45,943 nucleotides of DNA from Flammeovirga aprica JL-4 (lineage in GTDB: Bacteria; Bacteroidota; Bacteroidia; Cytophagales; Flammeovirgaceae), in assembly GCF_012844305.1 (NCBI RefSeq), contig NZ_JABANE010000072.1, positions 1 to 45,943 of the forward strand. The letters are read 5' to 3'. Under the pieces are notes generated by a model that was given only the letters and a program-made list of their open reading frames with translations, had not been told where the DNA came from and ran no database searches. Numbering within the stretch: position 1 is the first letter of the stretch; each line of letters opens with the position of its first letter. This document shows, in pieces, positions 24,911 through 33,980 of this stretch. The position numbers and the translations under genes are program-made.

Positions 24911-26269
24911 TTGATAAACACTTTAGCTTTGGAATTCAATCAAGAACTATTCGAATTTGTATTAGCACCAATCATATCAGCACAGCTCTTTTTTACAATA
25001 CTTTTATATTTCACTATTGTCCGAAAAAGAATAGCGGCAGATTACAGATTGTACAACCTTTTTCTCATCTCCTTTGTAGTGTTTTTATTGGGGCGGATGT
25101 CATGGGTGTATTGTTCCGAAGAAGACGCAATTATCATCTTGTATACCCGTATGTTGCTTCTGTTGGGGATAGGACTTCCTTCATTACTTGTTGCTGCCAC
25201 AAAACAGTATGGTATACAGCCCTCAAAAGCTTTATATTTTATCCCTTATTCCATTGGCCTCTTTTTGGGAGTGACGTATATGCTTCTTTATGATTACGGG
25301 ACATTAAAATGGTTCTTTGATTCCAGTAGTTTTTCTTTCCAAATCAATGGTGTGAAATGGGCACATAGGATTCAAATTTTAGGAGCTATTTTACAATTAG
25401 TATTGCCTTGTGCTTTTCTGATTATTAGAGAAATGTTGGAGAAACGCCGATTAAAATTATTACTTTTTCTATCCGGGGGCTTTTTATTTGGGTTGACATT
25501 GGTGATAGGCGTTGGAGCCGAACCTCAATTTATTGGATTGTATTACCTAGCATCGATTCCCGTAGGATTGATGTGGATTTGGGCTGTAGTACTCGACATA
25601 AAAGACATGAAAGGAAAAGTGGGGTTATTGAAAGAAGAGCTTTTTTTTATGATTCAATCTGACCCTGATAAGACCACCCAAAAAATGAGATTCTTACTAG
25701 AAGACTTGGAGGAAGTTTCTGATGGAAATCTTGAAGTATATAAAATGCGAATCAGAGAAATCTTGAATAGTATCACGGACAAAACTATTGAAGCAGGTGG
25801 AGATACAGAAGCTTTAGTACAAAGGAATTTAGAACGTACTAATGCAATTCAGAAAAGTAAAGATACTGGTCAGGTCAATGCCATCATTTTTAATGAAGCT
25901 TTAGAATTGTCTGAGATTATTTCAGAGAACCCCTCTCAAAAAAATGCATTAGCAGTGAAAAGCGTAATGGATTACCTTCAAGATAATTTTATGGAAGATG
26001 TGAGCATGGATGAAATTGCAAAGATGGCAGGGGTAAGCAAGGCACATCTGATGAGAGAGTTTAAAAAGGAAATGGGAGTTACTATTTTACAATATCAAAC
26101 CAAGTTGAGAATTGAAGCTTCCCAACAGCTATTAAAAAATAATACGGTCAGTGAAACAGCTTATCATGTAGGGTATAATAACCCGAATTATTTTAGTACT
26201 GTCTTCCGAAAAGTGACAGGTTTAAGCCCTTTGGAATACCAATCAAATTATAAAGAGGTCAATAATTAA
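24911..26269 (+). CDS. Membrane-bound AraC-family regulator
   Basis: A 452-residue protein with about seven predicted membrane helices in residues 12-235 (ISAQLFFTILLYFTIV; LLGIGLPSLLVAATK; FLFGLTLVIGVGA; PVGLMWIWAVVLDI), then a helical linker and a C-terminal AraC DNA-binding domain (about 350-448: VSMDEIAKMAGVSKAHLMREF; VSETAYHVGYNNPNYFSTVFRK). A transmembrane sensor fused directly to a DNA-binding domain suggests control of the surrounding polysaccharide genes by an envelope or periplasmic signal. The start is uncertain. The upstream frame has no ATG back to a stop at 24851, so the TTG at 24911 is the best start; the next in-frame Met (MSWVYCSE) would remove the first helices. Confidence 0.8.
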   Translation: MINTLALEFNQELFEFVLAPIISAQLFFTILLYFTIVRKRIAADYRLYNLFLISFVVFLLGRMSWVYCSEEDAIIILYTRMLLLLGIGLPSLLVAATKQYGIQPSKALYFIPYSIGLFLGVTYMLLYDYGTLKWFFDSSSFSFQINGVKWAHRIQILGAILQLVLPCAFLIIREMLEKRRLKLLLFLSGGFLFGLTLVIGVGAEPQFIGLYYLASIPVGLMWIWAVVLDIKDMKGKVGLLKEELFFMIQSDPDKTTQKMRFLLEDLEEVSDGNLEVYKMRIREILNSITDKTIEAGGDTEALVQRNLERTNAIQKSKDTGQVNAIIFNEALELSEIISENPSQKNALAVKSVMDYLQDNFMEDVSMDEIAKMAGVSKAHLMREFKKEMGVTILQYQTKLRIEASQQLLKNNTVSETAYHVGYNNPNYFSTVFRKVTGLSPLEYQSNYKEVNN

Positions 26270-26398
26270 TAGCATGTTTTGTGATTTAATATGCTGATAA
26301 TGAGTAAGAGCATTTATTTATAGATACAAAAGCACGTTTTTGAAGCATAAAGAAAAGTGGTGTAGCGATTTTTAGAATATCATTTTAAAAAAAATATA

Positions 26399-27787
26399 AT
26401 GAAGCTAAGAAACACACTATTAATCTTAATTGCAATTTACAGTGGCACTACTGTTTTTGCTCAGCATGATACCCAAAAAGGGTTTGATTTTATTATTGCC
26501 AATGACGGAGCATGGACTTGGTACAATGATGAACGTGCCACTTACAAAGACGGTAAATTATATACTTCCTACGTGAAAAGTAATGGTAAAACAGCTTTGT
26601 CTGTAAATGCTATTTCAACAGGAAAAACTATTGGAAGTGAAGTTGAACTGAGTACATGGCATCAAAAAGATGACCACAATAATGCATCTATTCTGATGCG
26701 AGCTGATGGTAAGGTCATGGTTTTTTATAGTAAACACATTGGTCCAAAAGAAAACTATTTTAGAACTTCACTTGTCAATGAACCAAGCGAAGCAACTGAC
26801 TGGGGAGAGGAAATAACGCAAATTACAACCAACAATTCTGATCATAAAGGAGCTACCTACAACAATGCTTACCAATTAAGTGAAGAGGATGGTAGGATTT
26901 ATAACTTTATGCGTACGAATAATTTTAATCCCAACGTAAAGACTTATGATAAAGAGGGCGTTCCACTGCGAGAAGGCAAAGATTTTATACTTTTTAAAAA
27001 TGGAGATGGAAGTGTACGTCCTTATGTAAAATACACTTCTAACAATAAAGACAGAATTGATTTTTTCTTTACTGATGGGCATCCAAGAAAAGCCAACAAT
27101 AGTTTATATCACTGTTATTATAAAACGAATGCTGATGGCTCTCAAGGTAGCATTTTCCAAACGGATGGAACATTCATTTGCAGTCTTAAGGATGTATTTG
27201 AGGGGAAACCTATTGATGTTGCAACAGTCCATAAAATCTATCAATATGGAGCTGACGGAACCACTGCAAGAGCATGGACGCACAATATCAATTATGATGG
27301 GAAAGGGCATCCGGTAGTAAGTTACTCTAAGCAATTGGATATCAATACTATTACTTATCACTACGCAAAATGGAATGGTAAGCAATGGACGAATCATCTT
27401 GTTGCTGATGCTGGAAAAGGATTGTATAAAGGTGAAGATGACTACACTGGTATTATCACAATTAACCCTTATAATACAAATCAAATCTTTATGGCTTCCA
27501 ATAAGAATCCCATTACAGGTGAGGAAGGTGTTCGTTATGAGATATATACGGCAACAACCAAAGATCATGGAGCTTCATGGAAATGGAGAGCAATTACAGA
27601 AAATTCAAAGCAGGATAATCTCAGACCATATGTTCCTAAGGGTATAAAGAAGAAAAAAGATAGGGTGGTACTGTGGTTTTATGGGAGATATACAACCTAC
27701 ATGAATTATAAAGCTCGAGTTGTTGGTGAATTTTATAATAAGGAGTTTAAAGGAGACACTCCTGTATATAATGAAAATGTGAACTAA
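26399..27787 (+). CDS. BNR_4 family protein, putative polysaccharide lyase or glycosidase
   Basis: A signal peptide (1-22, TTVFAQ) precedes a beta-propeller-like protein of 462 residues. The BNR_4 (PF15892) signature is visible in AWTWYNDERATYKDGKLYTSYV, TWHQKDDHNNASI (DDHNN at 91-95) and KVMVFYSKH. This family holds ulvan lyases (PL24, PL25, PL40-like) and the GH145 rhamnosidases; which one applies cannot be read from sequence. Lyase action would leave a 4,5-unsaturated uronate, which the GH105-type gene next to it removes. Transcription probably continues into that gene (54-base gap). Confidence 0.75.
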   Translation: MKLRNTLLILIAIYSGTTVFAQHDTQKGFDFIIANDGAWTWYNDERATYKDGKLYTSYVKSNGKTALSVNAISTGKTIGSEVELSTWHQKDDHNNASILMRADGKVMVFYSKHIGPKENYFRTSLVNEPSEATDWGEEITQITTNNSDHKGATYNNAYQLSEEDGRIYNFMRTNNFNPNVKTYDKEGVPLREGKDFILFKNGDGSVRPYVKYTSNNKDRIDFFFTDGHPRKANNSLYHCYYKTNADGSQGSIFQTDGTFICSLKDVFEGKPIDVATVHKIYQYGADGTTARAWTHNINYDGKGHPVVSYSKQLDINTITYHYAKWNGKQWTNHLVADAGKGLYKGEDDYTGIITINPYNTNQIFMASNKNPITGEEGVRYEIYTATTKDHGASWKWRAITENSKQDNLRPYVPKGIKKKKDRVVLWFYGRYTTYMNYKARVVGEFYNKEFKGDTPVYNENVN

Positions 27788-27840
27788 ACTGTCTATGACA
27801 TGTTGCAAACATGCTCTATAAGAAATTAATAAATAATAAG

Positions 27841-28980
27841 ATGAAGCACTCTATTTTTCAATGTGTATTAGGAATTGTAATGCTTGTAGGTTTTGTACAA
27901 TGTTCGACAAAACAAAAAATTGCAGAGCCAAGTGAGGTGAAAAACATTATCCTCAAAGTAAATGATTATTGGCAAGAAAATCATAAACCACAGAAGAGAT
28001 CCTTTTGGGATCATGCCGCCTATCATACAGGAAATATGGCGGCTTATGCAGTCACCCAAAAAGAAGCTTACCGTGATTACTCATTGGCTTGGGCTGAGTA
28101 TAATAAATGGCAGGGAGCCCAATCTAATAATCCATCTGAGTGGAAATACAAATATGGAGAAACGGATGATTTCGTACTTTTTGGAGACTGGCAAATTTGC
28201 TTTCAAACTTATATTGATTTATACAATTTATCTGAACAGAAATCACCCGAAATGGTAGCGAGAGCCAAAGAGGTAATGCAGTATGAAATGTCTACCAATA
28301 GAAATGATTATTGGTGGTGGGCAGATGGTTTGTATATGGTAATGCCTGTGATGACAAAGCTATACCAATTGACAGGAGATCGACTCTATCTCGATAAGCT
28401 TTTTGTATATTTTTCTTATTCTAAAAACATAATGTATGATAATGAAACAGGACTTTTCTTTAGAGATGCTAGGTATGTTTTCCCAAAACATAAATCTGTC
28501 AATGGGGAAAAAGACTTTTGGGCTAGAGGTGACGGTTGGGTTTTTGCCGGTTTAGCAAAAGTGCTTCAAGATGTACCTGCAGATTGGGAACACAAGGCTT
28601 ATTTTGAAATGATTTATCAGAAAATGGCCGTTACTTTAAAGATGGCACAACAAGAGGACGGTTACTGGACACGAAGTATTTTAGACCCTAATCATGCCCC
28701 AGGCCCTGAAACAAGTGGCACCGCATTTTTTACTTACGGTTTTTTATGGGGAATTAATAATGGTCTGCTCGATGAGAAAGAATATACACCCGTAATCTCT
28801 AAGTCATGGCAATATTTGACAACTGTTGCACTCAACGAAAACGGGAAAGTGGGATATATCCAACCCATCGGAGAGCGTGCTATACCAGGACAGCAAGTGG
28901 ATGAAAATTCAACAGCTGATTTTGGTGTTGGGGCTTATTTATTGGCGGCAAGTGAAATGTATACACTGGTGAAGGAGTAG
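27841..28980 (+). CDS. GH105-type unsaturated uronyl hydrolase, lipoprotein
   Basis: A 379-residue (alpha/alpha)6-barrel protein. The start at the second in-frame Met (MKHSIFQCVLGIVML) gives a lipoprotein-like signal ending VGFVQCSTKQK. Catalytic Asp candidates are D162 in WWWADGLYMVMP and D116 in FGDWQICF, as in YteR. FWARGDGWVFAGL and SGTAFFTYGFLWG are typical GH105 (and GH88) motifs. The enzyme hydrates the terminal unsaturated rhamnogalacturonyl or ulvanyl residue left by lyases. A longer start (27811) is possible but delays the signal core by ten residues. It converges with the TonB-like gene. Confidence 0.85.
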   Translation: MKHSIFQCVLGIVMLVGFVQCSTKQKIAEPSEVKNIILKVNDYWQENHKPQKRSFWDHAAYHTGNMAAYAVTQKEAYRDYSLAWAEYNKWQGAQSNNPSEWKYKYGETDDFVLFGDWQICFQTYIDLYNLSEQKSPEMVARAKEVMQYEMSTNRNDYWWWADGLYMVMPVMTKLYQLTGDRLYLDKLFVYFSYSKNIMYDNETGLFFRDARYVFPKHKSVNGEKDFWARGDGWVFAGLAKVLQDVPADWEHKAYFEMIYQKMAVTLKMAQQEDGYWTRSILDPNHAPGPETSGTAFFTYGFLWGINNGLLDEKEYTPVISKSWQYLTTVALNENGKVGYIQPIGERAIPGQQVDENSTADFGVGAYLLAASEMYTLVKE

Positions 28981-28991
28981 GTTAGTTGATG

Positions 28992-29032
28992 ATGTTTATC
29001 CTATTGCTTCTTGAAAAGAATAGGATAAACAT
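28992..29032. terminator. Bidirectional terminator between convergent genes
   Basis: A perfect 14-base stem, atgtttatcctatt (28992-29005) with aataggataaacat (29019-29032), lies between the stop of the plus-strand GH105-like gene and the end of the minus-strand TonB-like gene. The stem includes the last codons of the latter. Confidence 0.8.
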
Positions 29033-29777
29033 AATTTGGAGGAATGGCCTTTCCTCTTTGATAGATCACATCCCACTCAGGAATCGATTTAAGTACTCTT
29101 ATGGCTTCAAGGTTGATGAGTGAATCAGCCCCTCGAAGAATTTCCACTTCTTTGACCTTTCCCTCCTCTGAAACATCAGTGACCCTTACATAAATCTTTA
29201 TTTTGGAAACTGAATCAAATACAGCCAAATTAATATTGTTGTAATCTATATTTTCATCAAAGAATTGATACAATAATTTAAGCTGAGTAGTGTATTTACT
29301 TCTTTTTGATTTCGAATTATCATAGTCTTTTACCTCCAACACTACCCCTTCTTTAAAGAAAAATTCCTTTTCGTACTCACAGACCGTTGAATAACTGTTG
29401 TAATCATAATTCAATTTTTTACCATAAGGAGCCAATATGGAATAGCTTACCCAATCTGCATGAATTATATCATTATAACTCCAATCAGGAAAAAAAGATA
29501 AGTCTAATTGATCACCAAGTTCATTTTCCAGTTTGATAAGATACAATTTGTCATCAATTATCTCCCAAAAAGCAATATAACCTCTCCAGCATGCTGTGGA
29601 TAAAAACTCAAATTCAGGTCTTTCTTTTCCTTCAAAATAACTTTCTAATGGATTGCAATGTATAGCAAATGTATCTTCTTGATAGATTAAATAATCTGGA
29701 AATTGAGGGGTTCCATAGCTTGTGCTTTGAAGAAATGATAGAAGGATGAGTGAGTATAGGAAGATAAGTTTATTCAT
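29001..29777 (-). CDS. Exported protein with a TonB-like C-terminal domain
   Basis: A 258-residue protein starting MNKLIFLYSLILLSFLQST, with a signal peptide. The last about 80 residues, VSKIKIYVRVTDVSEEGKVK then LEAIRVLKSIPEWDVIYQRGK and the closing PPNYVYPILF, have the layout of the TonB C-terminal domain (gamma-x-V-x-x-S-G-x-L-x-x-V ... A-h-x-a-h-k). It lacks the N-terminal transmembrane helix plus Pro-rich linker of a true TonB, so an envelope role other than energy transduction is likely. It is the only minus-strand gene inside the polysaccharide cluster. Confidence 0.6.
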   Translation of the reverse strand: MNKLIFLYSLILLSFLQSTSYGTPQFPDYLIYQEDTFAIHCNPLESYFEGKERPEFEFLSTACWRGYIAFWEIIDDKLYLIKLENELGDQLDLSFFPDWSYNDIIHADWVSYSILAPYGKKLNYDYNSYSTVCEYEKEFFFKEGVVLEVKDYDNSKSKRSKYTTQLKLLYQFFDENIDYNNINLAVFDSVSKIKIYVRVTDVSEEGKVKEVEILRGADSLINLEAIRVLKSIPEWDVIYQRGKAIPPNYVYPILFKKQ

Positions 29778-29866
29778 GATTTAAATAGTTTCCTTCTGTT
29801 CTAATAGTTACTGCATTGACTAAAGTACCGTCAACTTTCAATCTATATTTCTACAAGCTTTTGAGG

Positions 29867-30061
29867 ATCTACTTTCAAGCATCTTTCTTCTTCATTTTTC
29901 CATTGATGAAAAACGAAGCAAAAAATCTAGGCTTAGAAGTCAAAAGCTAAATTCCATTCCTCTCACCTAAATGATTTTAAACTCGCTCTGCTCAAACAAG
30001 AAAATCATTTTTAACGGCTCAATACATGAAATTCTTAACGTTTTTCCCTTCAAGGCCGGGG
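29867..30061. repeat. 195-bp dispersed repeat, left copy (inverted relative to 39818-40012)
   Basis: About 90% identical to the reverse complement of 39818-40012, judged by eye. Shared stretches include ccattgatgaaaaacgaagc, tcaaaagctaaattccattc, aaatgattttaaactcgct and ttttaacggctca. It contains two hairpin-like parts and no convincing gene. The open frame at 29971-30162 lies across it. The two copies bracket the block from the first GH29 to the SASA esterase. Confidence 0.75.
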
Positions 30062-30469
30062 AAGCACTACCAAACGAATTGAGTAGAAAGTCCACTGGCG
30101 CGAATGTTAAGCGTAAGTGTCATTTGTATCTTATAGATCATCAGAAATCTCCTGATTTCTAAACAATATAATTATCCGTAAATTTAGTTTACAATGTCTT
30201 ACAATAAATATCACAAAAAAACAGCTAAGTAAACGCTTATACAGTATTAAAAAATCTCAAAACAGAAAACAAGATATCAATTTATCAAAACACCTGAAAC
30301 AATTGTAATCGAACGCTATAAAGCTATAAGAGAAGATAAGAACAACACTTTGAAAGCTAAAGAACATCTTCTCTTTTTTAAGATAGGCATCTTAGTGTGA
30401 CTAAAATGATAATTGCCTTCTACGATAAAGGAAAATTATCAATCAATTTTTTAAAGAGAGAATAGTAGT

Positions 30470-31942
30470 ATGAAATGTATTAAACGAGAAATTATATTTC
30501 TGTTATTGATCTGTATTGTGTCTAGTGTGCAGGCGCAGACTTGGGAGCAGATGAACAGCACCAAGAAAGAAGCAATAAAGCATTTTAATGAAGATAAGTT
30601 TGGACTATTTATACATTGGGGGATTTACTCCTTATGGGGAGGAATGTATAAAGGACAAAAGATAGACGATATCGTTAGCCCTGAACCCAATGATGCTTGC
30701 TGGGTTCAGGCAAGAGCGAGAATACCTAGAGTAGAATACCAACAATTAATGAAGCAGTTTGATCCCGTAAAGTTTAACGCAAATGAATACGTTGCTTTAA
30801 TTAAAGAGGCAGGGATGAAATATGTGGTAATTACCTCTAAACATCATGATGGCTTTGCACTTTGGGACTCAAAAGTCAGTGATTTTGATATGGGATCTAC
30901 ACCAAGTAAAAGGAACTTAGTAAAGGAATTGTATGAGGCTTGCCAGCGTCAAGGTGTTGATTTTGGGGTGTACTATTCTCATAATATTGATTGGAATGAT
31001 GCACATGATTGTAATATCAAAACCTACTGTGATGTGACCGGTGAAGTTTGGCCTGAACCTGCTGATTTTAAAGGAAAGAAAAGAAGACCAATGGGAGCCA
31101 ACCTTTGGGATCCTAGCCCCAATACTTTTGATGAATATCTAGTCAATAAGGCTTATCCTCAAGTGAAAGAGCTGTTGGAGATGTTCCCAAATATGAAATT
31201 TATGTGGTACGATTTTGCTCACTTTTTGTCAAAAGACCAGAGTTTCAAGTTTTATCAATTGGTGTATAAGTTAAATCCAAATGTGATTGTGACGGATAGA
31301 GTAGGGCATGATTTAGGCGACTTCAATATACCCGGAGATAATAAGATTCCAAACCCTGAAGACATGGGTGGAAAGCACTGGGAAACAGTAGGGACTTTCA
31401 ATAACTCATGGGGTTATAAAGAATACGACAAAGATTTTAAATCTCCTTATGAATTGATTTACTGGATCACAGCAATTGCAAGCAGAGGAGGAAATTATAT
31501 GTTGAACATTGGTCCAAAAGGAGATGGTTCTATTCCTGAGGAAAGTGTCAAAAACCTAAAAGAAATTGGAAAGTGGATGAGTGTAAATGGCAAAGCGATT
31601 TATGGTACAAAACAATGGAAAGTGAGTAGAGAAGGAGAAGATACTCAGAAAATGTTGGGGACAGGACATAGAGCCACTCACGGTTTTACTTCTAATTTCA
31701 CGACATCTGACTTCTGGTTCACAACCAAAGGAAATAAAGTCTATGCAATTGCCCTCGAAAGAGGAAAAGAGGCTTTGATTAAAAGTTTTGCAGGAGAAGA
31801 AATCAAAGAGGTGAAATTATTAGGGCATTCCAAAAAGCTAAAATGGAAACAAACAGCAGAAGGTTTATCCATTGTATTGCCTAAAAATAAAGACAGTCAA
31901 ATCGGTTACGCAATAGAAGTAACATTGGTATCATCCCTGTAG
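30470..31942 (+). CDS. GH29 alpha-L-fucosidase-like enzyme, first copy
   Basis: A 490-residue precursor with a signal peptide (VSSVQAQ at 18-23). The GH29 signatures FGLFIHWGIYS (H49) and SKHHDGFALWDS (H125-H126) are present. The predicted nucleophile is Asp248 in FMWYDFAHF, and Glu305 in HWETVGTFNNSWGY may be the acid/base. A WPEPADF insertion region appears near 194-200. GH29 enzymes release alpha-L-fucose or related sugars by a retaining mechanism. The neighbour at 32089 is a diverged copy of about 70% identity. The exported enzyme probably trims side chains of the same polysaccharide that the GH105-type and esterase genes attack. Confidence 0.9.
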   Translation: MKCIKREIIFLLLICIVSSVQAQTWEQMNSTKKEAIKHFNEDKFGLFIHWGIYSLWGGMYKGQKIDDIVSPEPNDACWVQARARIPRVEYQQLMKQFDPVKFNANEYVALIKEAGMKYVVITSKHHDGFALWDSKVSDFDMGSTPSKRNLVKELYEACQRQGVDFGVYYSHNIDWNDAHDCNIKTYCDVTGEVWPEPADFKGKKRRPMGANLWDPSPNTFDEYLVNKAYPQVKELLEMFPNMKFMWYDFAHFLSKDQSFKFYQLVYKLNPNVIVTDRVGHDLGDFNIPGDNKIPNPEDMGGKHWETVGTFNNSWGYKEYDKDFKSPYELIYWITAIASRGGNYMLNIGPKGDGSIPEESVKNLKEIGKWMSVNGKAIYGTKQWKVSREGEDTQKMLGTGHRATHGFTSNFTTSDFWFTTKGNKVYAIALERGKEALIKSFAGEEIKEVKLLGHSKKLKWKQTAEGLSIVLPKNKDSQIGYAIEVTLVSSL

Positions 31943-32046
31943 GGGCAGTCCTATGTGACTGCCCGCTGATCATAAAATCATTGCAGTCCAAAATTTCTGC
32001 TACTGATTGTAGAATCACGGTTAATAGCAGTCCTATGTGACTGCCC
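31943..32046. repeat. Pair of GGGCAGTC..GACTGCCC hairpins between the GH29 genes
   Basis: gggcagtcctatgtgactgc begins at 31943, right after the GH29 stop, and gcagtcctatgtgactgccc stands at 32027-32046. Both are 7-8 bp stems with the same loop. The flank gaaccactataaaaaccatt (after the second) resembles the flank of repeats at 33600 and 39600, so this looks like a member of the same modular hairpin family. It may also stabilise or separate the two mRNA halves. Confidence 0.6.
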
Positions 32047-32088
32047 ACCGAACCACTATAAAAACCATTTTCAAAATATTGATACATA

Positions 32089-33549
32089 ATGAAAAAGAAA
32101 TTATTTACACTACTAGCATTTTTAGCAGTATTCCAAACGCAAGCCCAAACCTGGGAGCAGATGAATCAATCTAAAAAGGAGGCTATAGCACATTTCAATG
32201 AAGACAAATTTGGAATGTTTATCCATTGGGGATTGTATTCTATCCTTGGCGGAATGTACAAGGGACAGAAAATTGATGATATCAAAAGTCCTGATCCAGG
32301 AGTGGCAGAATGGATTCAAGCGAGAGCAAGAATCTCAAGAGAAGAATATTCTCAATTAGTCGATCAATTTAATCCCGTAAAATTTGATGCAGATGAGTAT
32401 GTATTATTGTTGAAAAATGCTGGAATGAAATACTTGGTGATTACTTCAAAACACCATGATGGTTTCGCACTTTTCGATTCAAAGCACAGTACTTTTGATA
32501 TCGCTTCCACACCTTTCAAAAGAGATATTATCCAAGAGTTATACGACGCTTGCCAAAGACATGAAATCGACTTTGGGGTATACTACTCTCATAATATTGA
32601 TTGGAATGATGCCAACGACTGTAACATCAAAAATTATTTGGATTATACAGGTGAAGTTTGGCCAGAACCGGCAGATTTCAAAGGAGAAAAAAGAAGAACA
32701 ATGGGTGCCAACCTTTGGGATCCATCACCAAATACTTTTGATGATTACTTGTATAACAAAGCTTTCCCACAAGTAAGAGAATTGCTGACAAGGTTCCCGA
32801 ATATCAAGTTTATGTGGTATGATTTCGCACATTTCCTTACAAAATATCAAAGTTTCCAATTCTATAAAGCGGTGTATGATATCAATCCAAATGTGATTGT
32901 GACGGATAGAGTAGGGCATGGATTAGGAGATTATAAAATCCCTGGTGATAACAAGATCCCTTCAGTAGAAGAAATGGAAGGGAAACCATGGGAAACAGTA
33001 GGTACTTTTAATCACTCATGGGGTTATAAGGAATACGATAACGATTGGAAGTCCCCTTACGAATTGATTTACTGGCTGACAGCAATTGCTTCAAGGGGAG
33101 GAAATTATATGTTGAACATTGGCCCGAAAGGAGATGGTTCTATCCCTGCACAAAATGTAGAAAACTTGAAGGCTTTAGGGAAGTGGACTTCTGTAAATGG
33201 CAAAGCGATATACGGCACTCATAAATGGAAAATCAATCAGGAAAGTGAAGATGCTCCAACTGAAAAAGGGTATGGCTTTAAGGAGCAATTTGCGACTACT
33301 GATTTCTGGTTTACTGCTAAAGAAAATAAGGTATATGCAATTGCTATGGAGAGAGGAAAGACAGCCTTAATCAAAAGCTTTAAAGGAGAGAAAATCGAAG
33401 AAGTTAGTCTTTTAGGTTATGCTAAAAAGCTAAAGTGGAAACAAACAGCAGAAGGACTTTTGATCACTTTACCAAAAAATAAAGACAATCAAATCGGATT
33501 TGCAGTTGAAGTGACGTTAGCAGAAGAAGCAAGTACCTCATTGAAATAG
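32089..33549 (+). CDS. GH29 alpha-L-fucosidase-like enzyme, second copy
   Basis: A 486-residue precursor with a signal peptide (VFQTQAQ, ending near residue 20). Motifs match the first copy in order and spacing, shifted by three residues: H46 in FIHWGLYS, Asp245 in FMWYDFAHF, Glu302 in PWETVGTFNHSWGY. The internal part is nearly colinear, with the same WPEPADFKG insertion, and differences are scattered substitutions (GLGDYKIPGDNKI against DLGDFNIPGDNKI). The tail diverges. The gene looks like a recent tandem duplication retained for a related but not identical linkage or position. A heptamer repeat follows its stop. Confidence 0.9.
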   Translation: MKKKLFTLLAFLAVFQTQAQTWEQMNQSKKEAIAHFNEDKFGMFIHWGLYSILGGMYKGQKIDDIKSPDPGVAEWIQARARISREEYSQLVDQFNPVKFDADEYVLLLKNAGMKYLVITSKHHDGFALFDSKHSTFDIASTPFKRDIIQELYDACQRHEIDFGVYYSHNIDWNDANDCNIKNYLDYTGEVWPEPADFKGEKRRTMGANLWDPSPNTFDDYLYNKAFPQVRELLTRFPNIKFMWYDFAHFLTKYQSFQFYKAVYDINPNVIVTDRVGHGLGDYKIPGDNKIPSVEEMEGKPWETVGTFNHSWGYKEYDNDWKSPYELIYWLTAIASRGGNYMLNIGPKGDGSIPAQNVENLKALGKWTSVNGKAIYGTHKWKINQESEDAPTEKGYGFKEQFATTDFWFTAKENKVYAIAMERGKTALIKSFKGEKIEEVSLLGYAKKLKWKQTAEGLLITLPKNKDNQIGFAVEVTLAEEASTSLK

Positions 33550-33552
33550 TTT

Positions 33553-33690
33553 GAGTTAAGAGTTAAGAGTTAAGAGTTAAGAGGGAAGAATTAAGAACCT
33601 GTACCATGTGGCTAAAAAACCATCATAAAAACCACTTAATTGACCACAACAAGAACCATTTCTCTTAACTCTTCCCTCTTAACTCATACC
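33553..33690. repeat. Inverted repeat with heptamer GAGTTAA arms
   Basis: Four tandem copies of gagttaa start at 33553, followed by gaagaattaag. Past a spacer containing ccatcataaaaaccactta and ccacaacaagaaccatttc, the other side reads cttaactcttccctcttaac. The element can fold as a long stem. Similar but not identical elements lie at 8780-8932, 39530-39740 and 41880-42095. Confidence 0.6.
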
Positions 33691-33786
33691 TCATTTTCCT
33701 TCTTTGATAGAATTGAACAAAGAAAAGAAACCTAAATAGCATCTCATTAAAGAAAATAATAAGATACTTGTGTACACTTAAAAGGT

Positions 33787-33947
33787 AAGTACCAGGACAA
33801 AAGTAAACGGACATTTTATCTTATCTTTTTTATCCTACTCTTCGTTAGATTTTTATCGCGTAACTAAGGCTATGCTCTGCAAATCTGCCTCGATTAGGAT
33901 GAAAAATATTAACCTAAAATCATCCCTTTTCTTCTGTCCTAGTACTT
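33787..33947. repeat. MITE-like element with AAGTAC(C/T)AGGACA ends
   Basis: Left end aagtaccaggacaaaag (33787-33803) and right end cttctgtcctagtactt (33931-33947) pair with two mismatches. The interior also folds: tttttatcctactcttcg with cgattaggatgaaaaat. It is 161 bp, close to the 159-bp relative at 22901-23059. It sits immediately upstream of the esterase gene (33981), so its right end is within the likely leader. Confidence 0.6.
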
Positions 33948-33980
33948 AATAGTTATAATTGGAATAGGATTTTTTTAGAT

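Noticed and set aside
29001..29777. Full TonB protein
   Set aside because: Only the C-terminal domain resembles TonB. The N-terminus is a cleavable-looking signal peptide and there is no Pro-rich linker.
29971..30162. Short plus-strand open frame before the GH29 genes
   Set aside because: It lies across the 195-bp dispersed repeat and reads differently in the other copy, where the same region is broken by stops.
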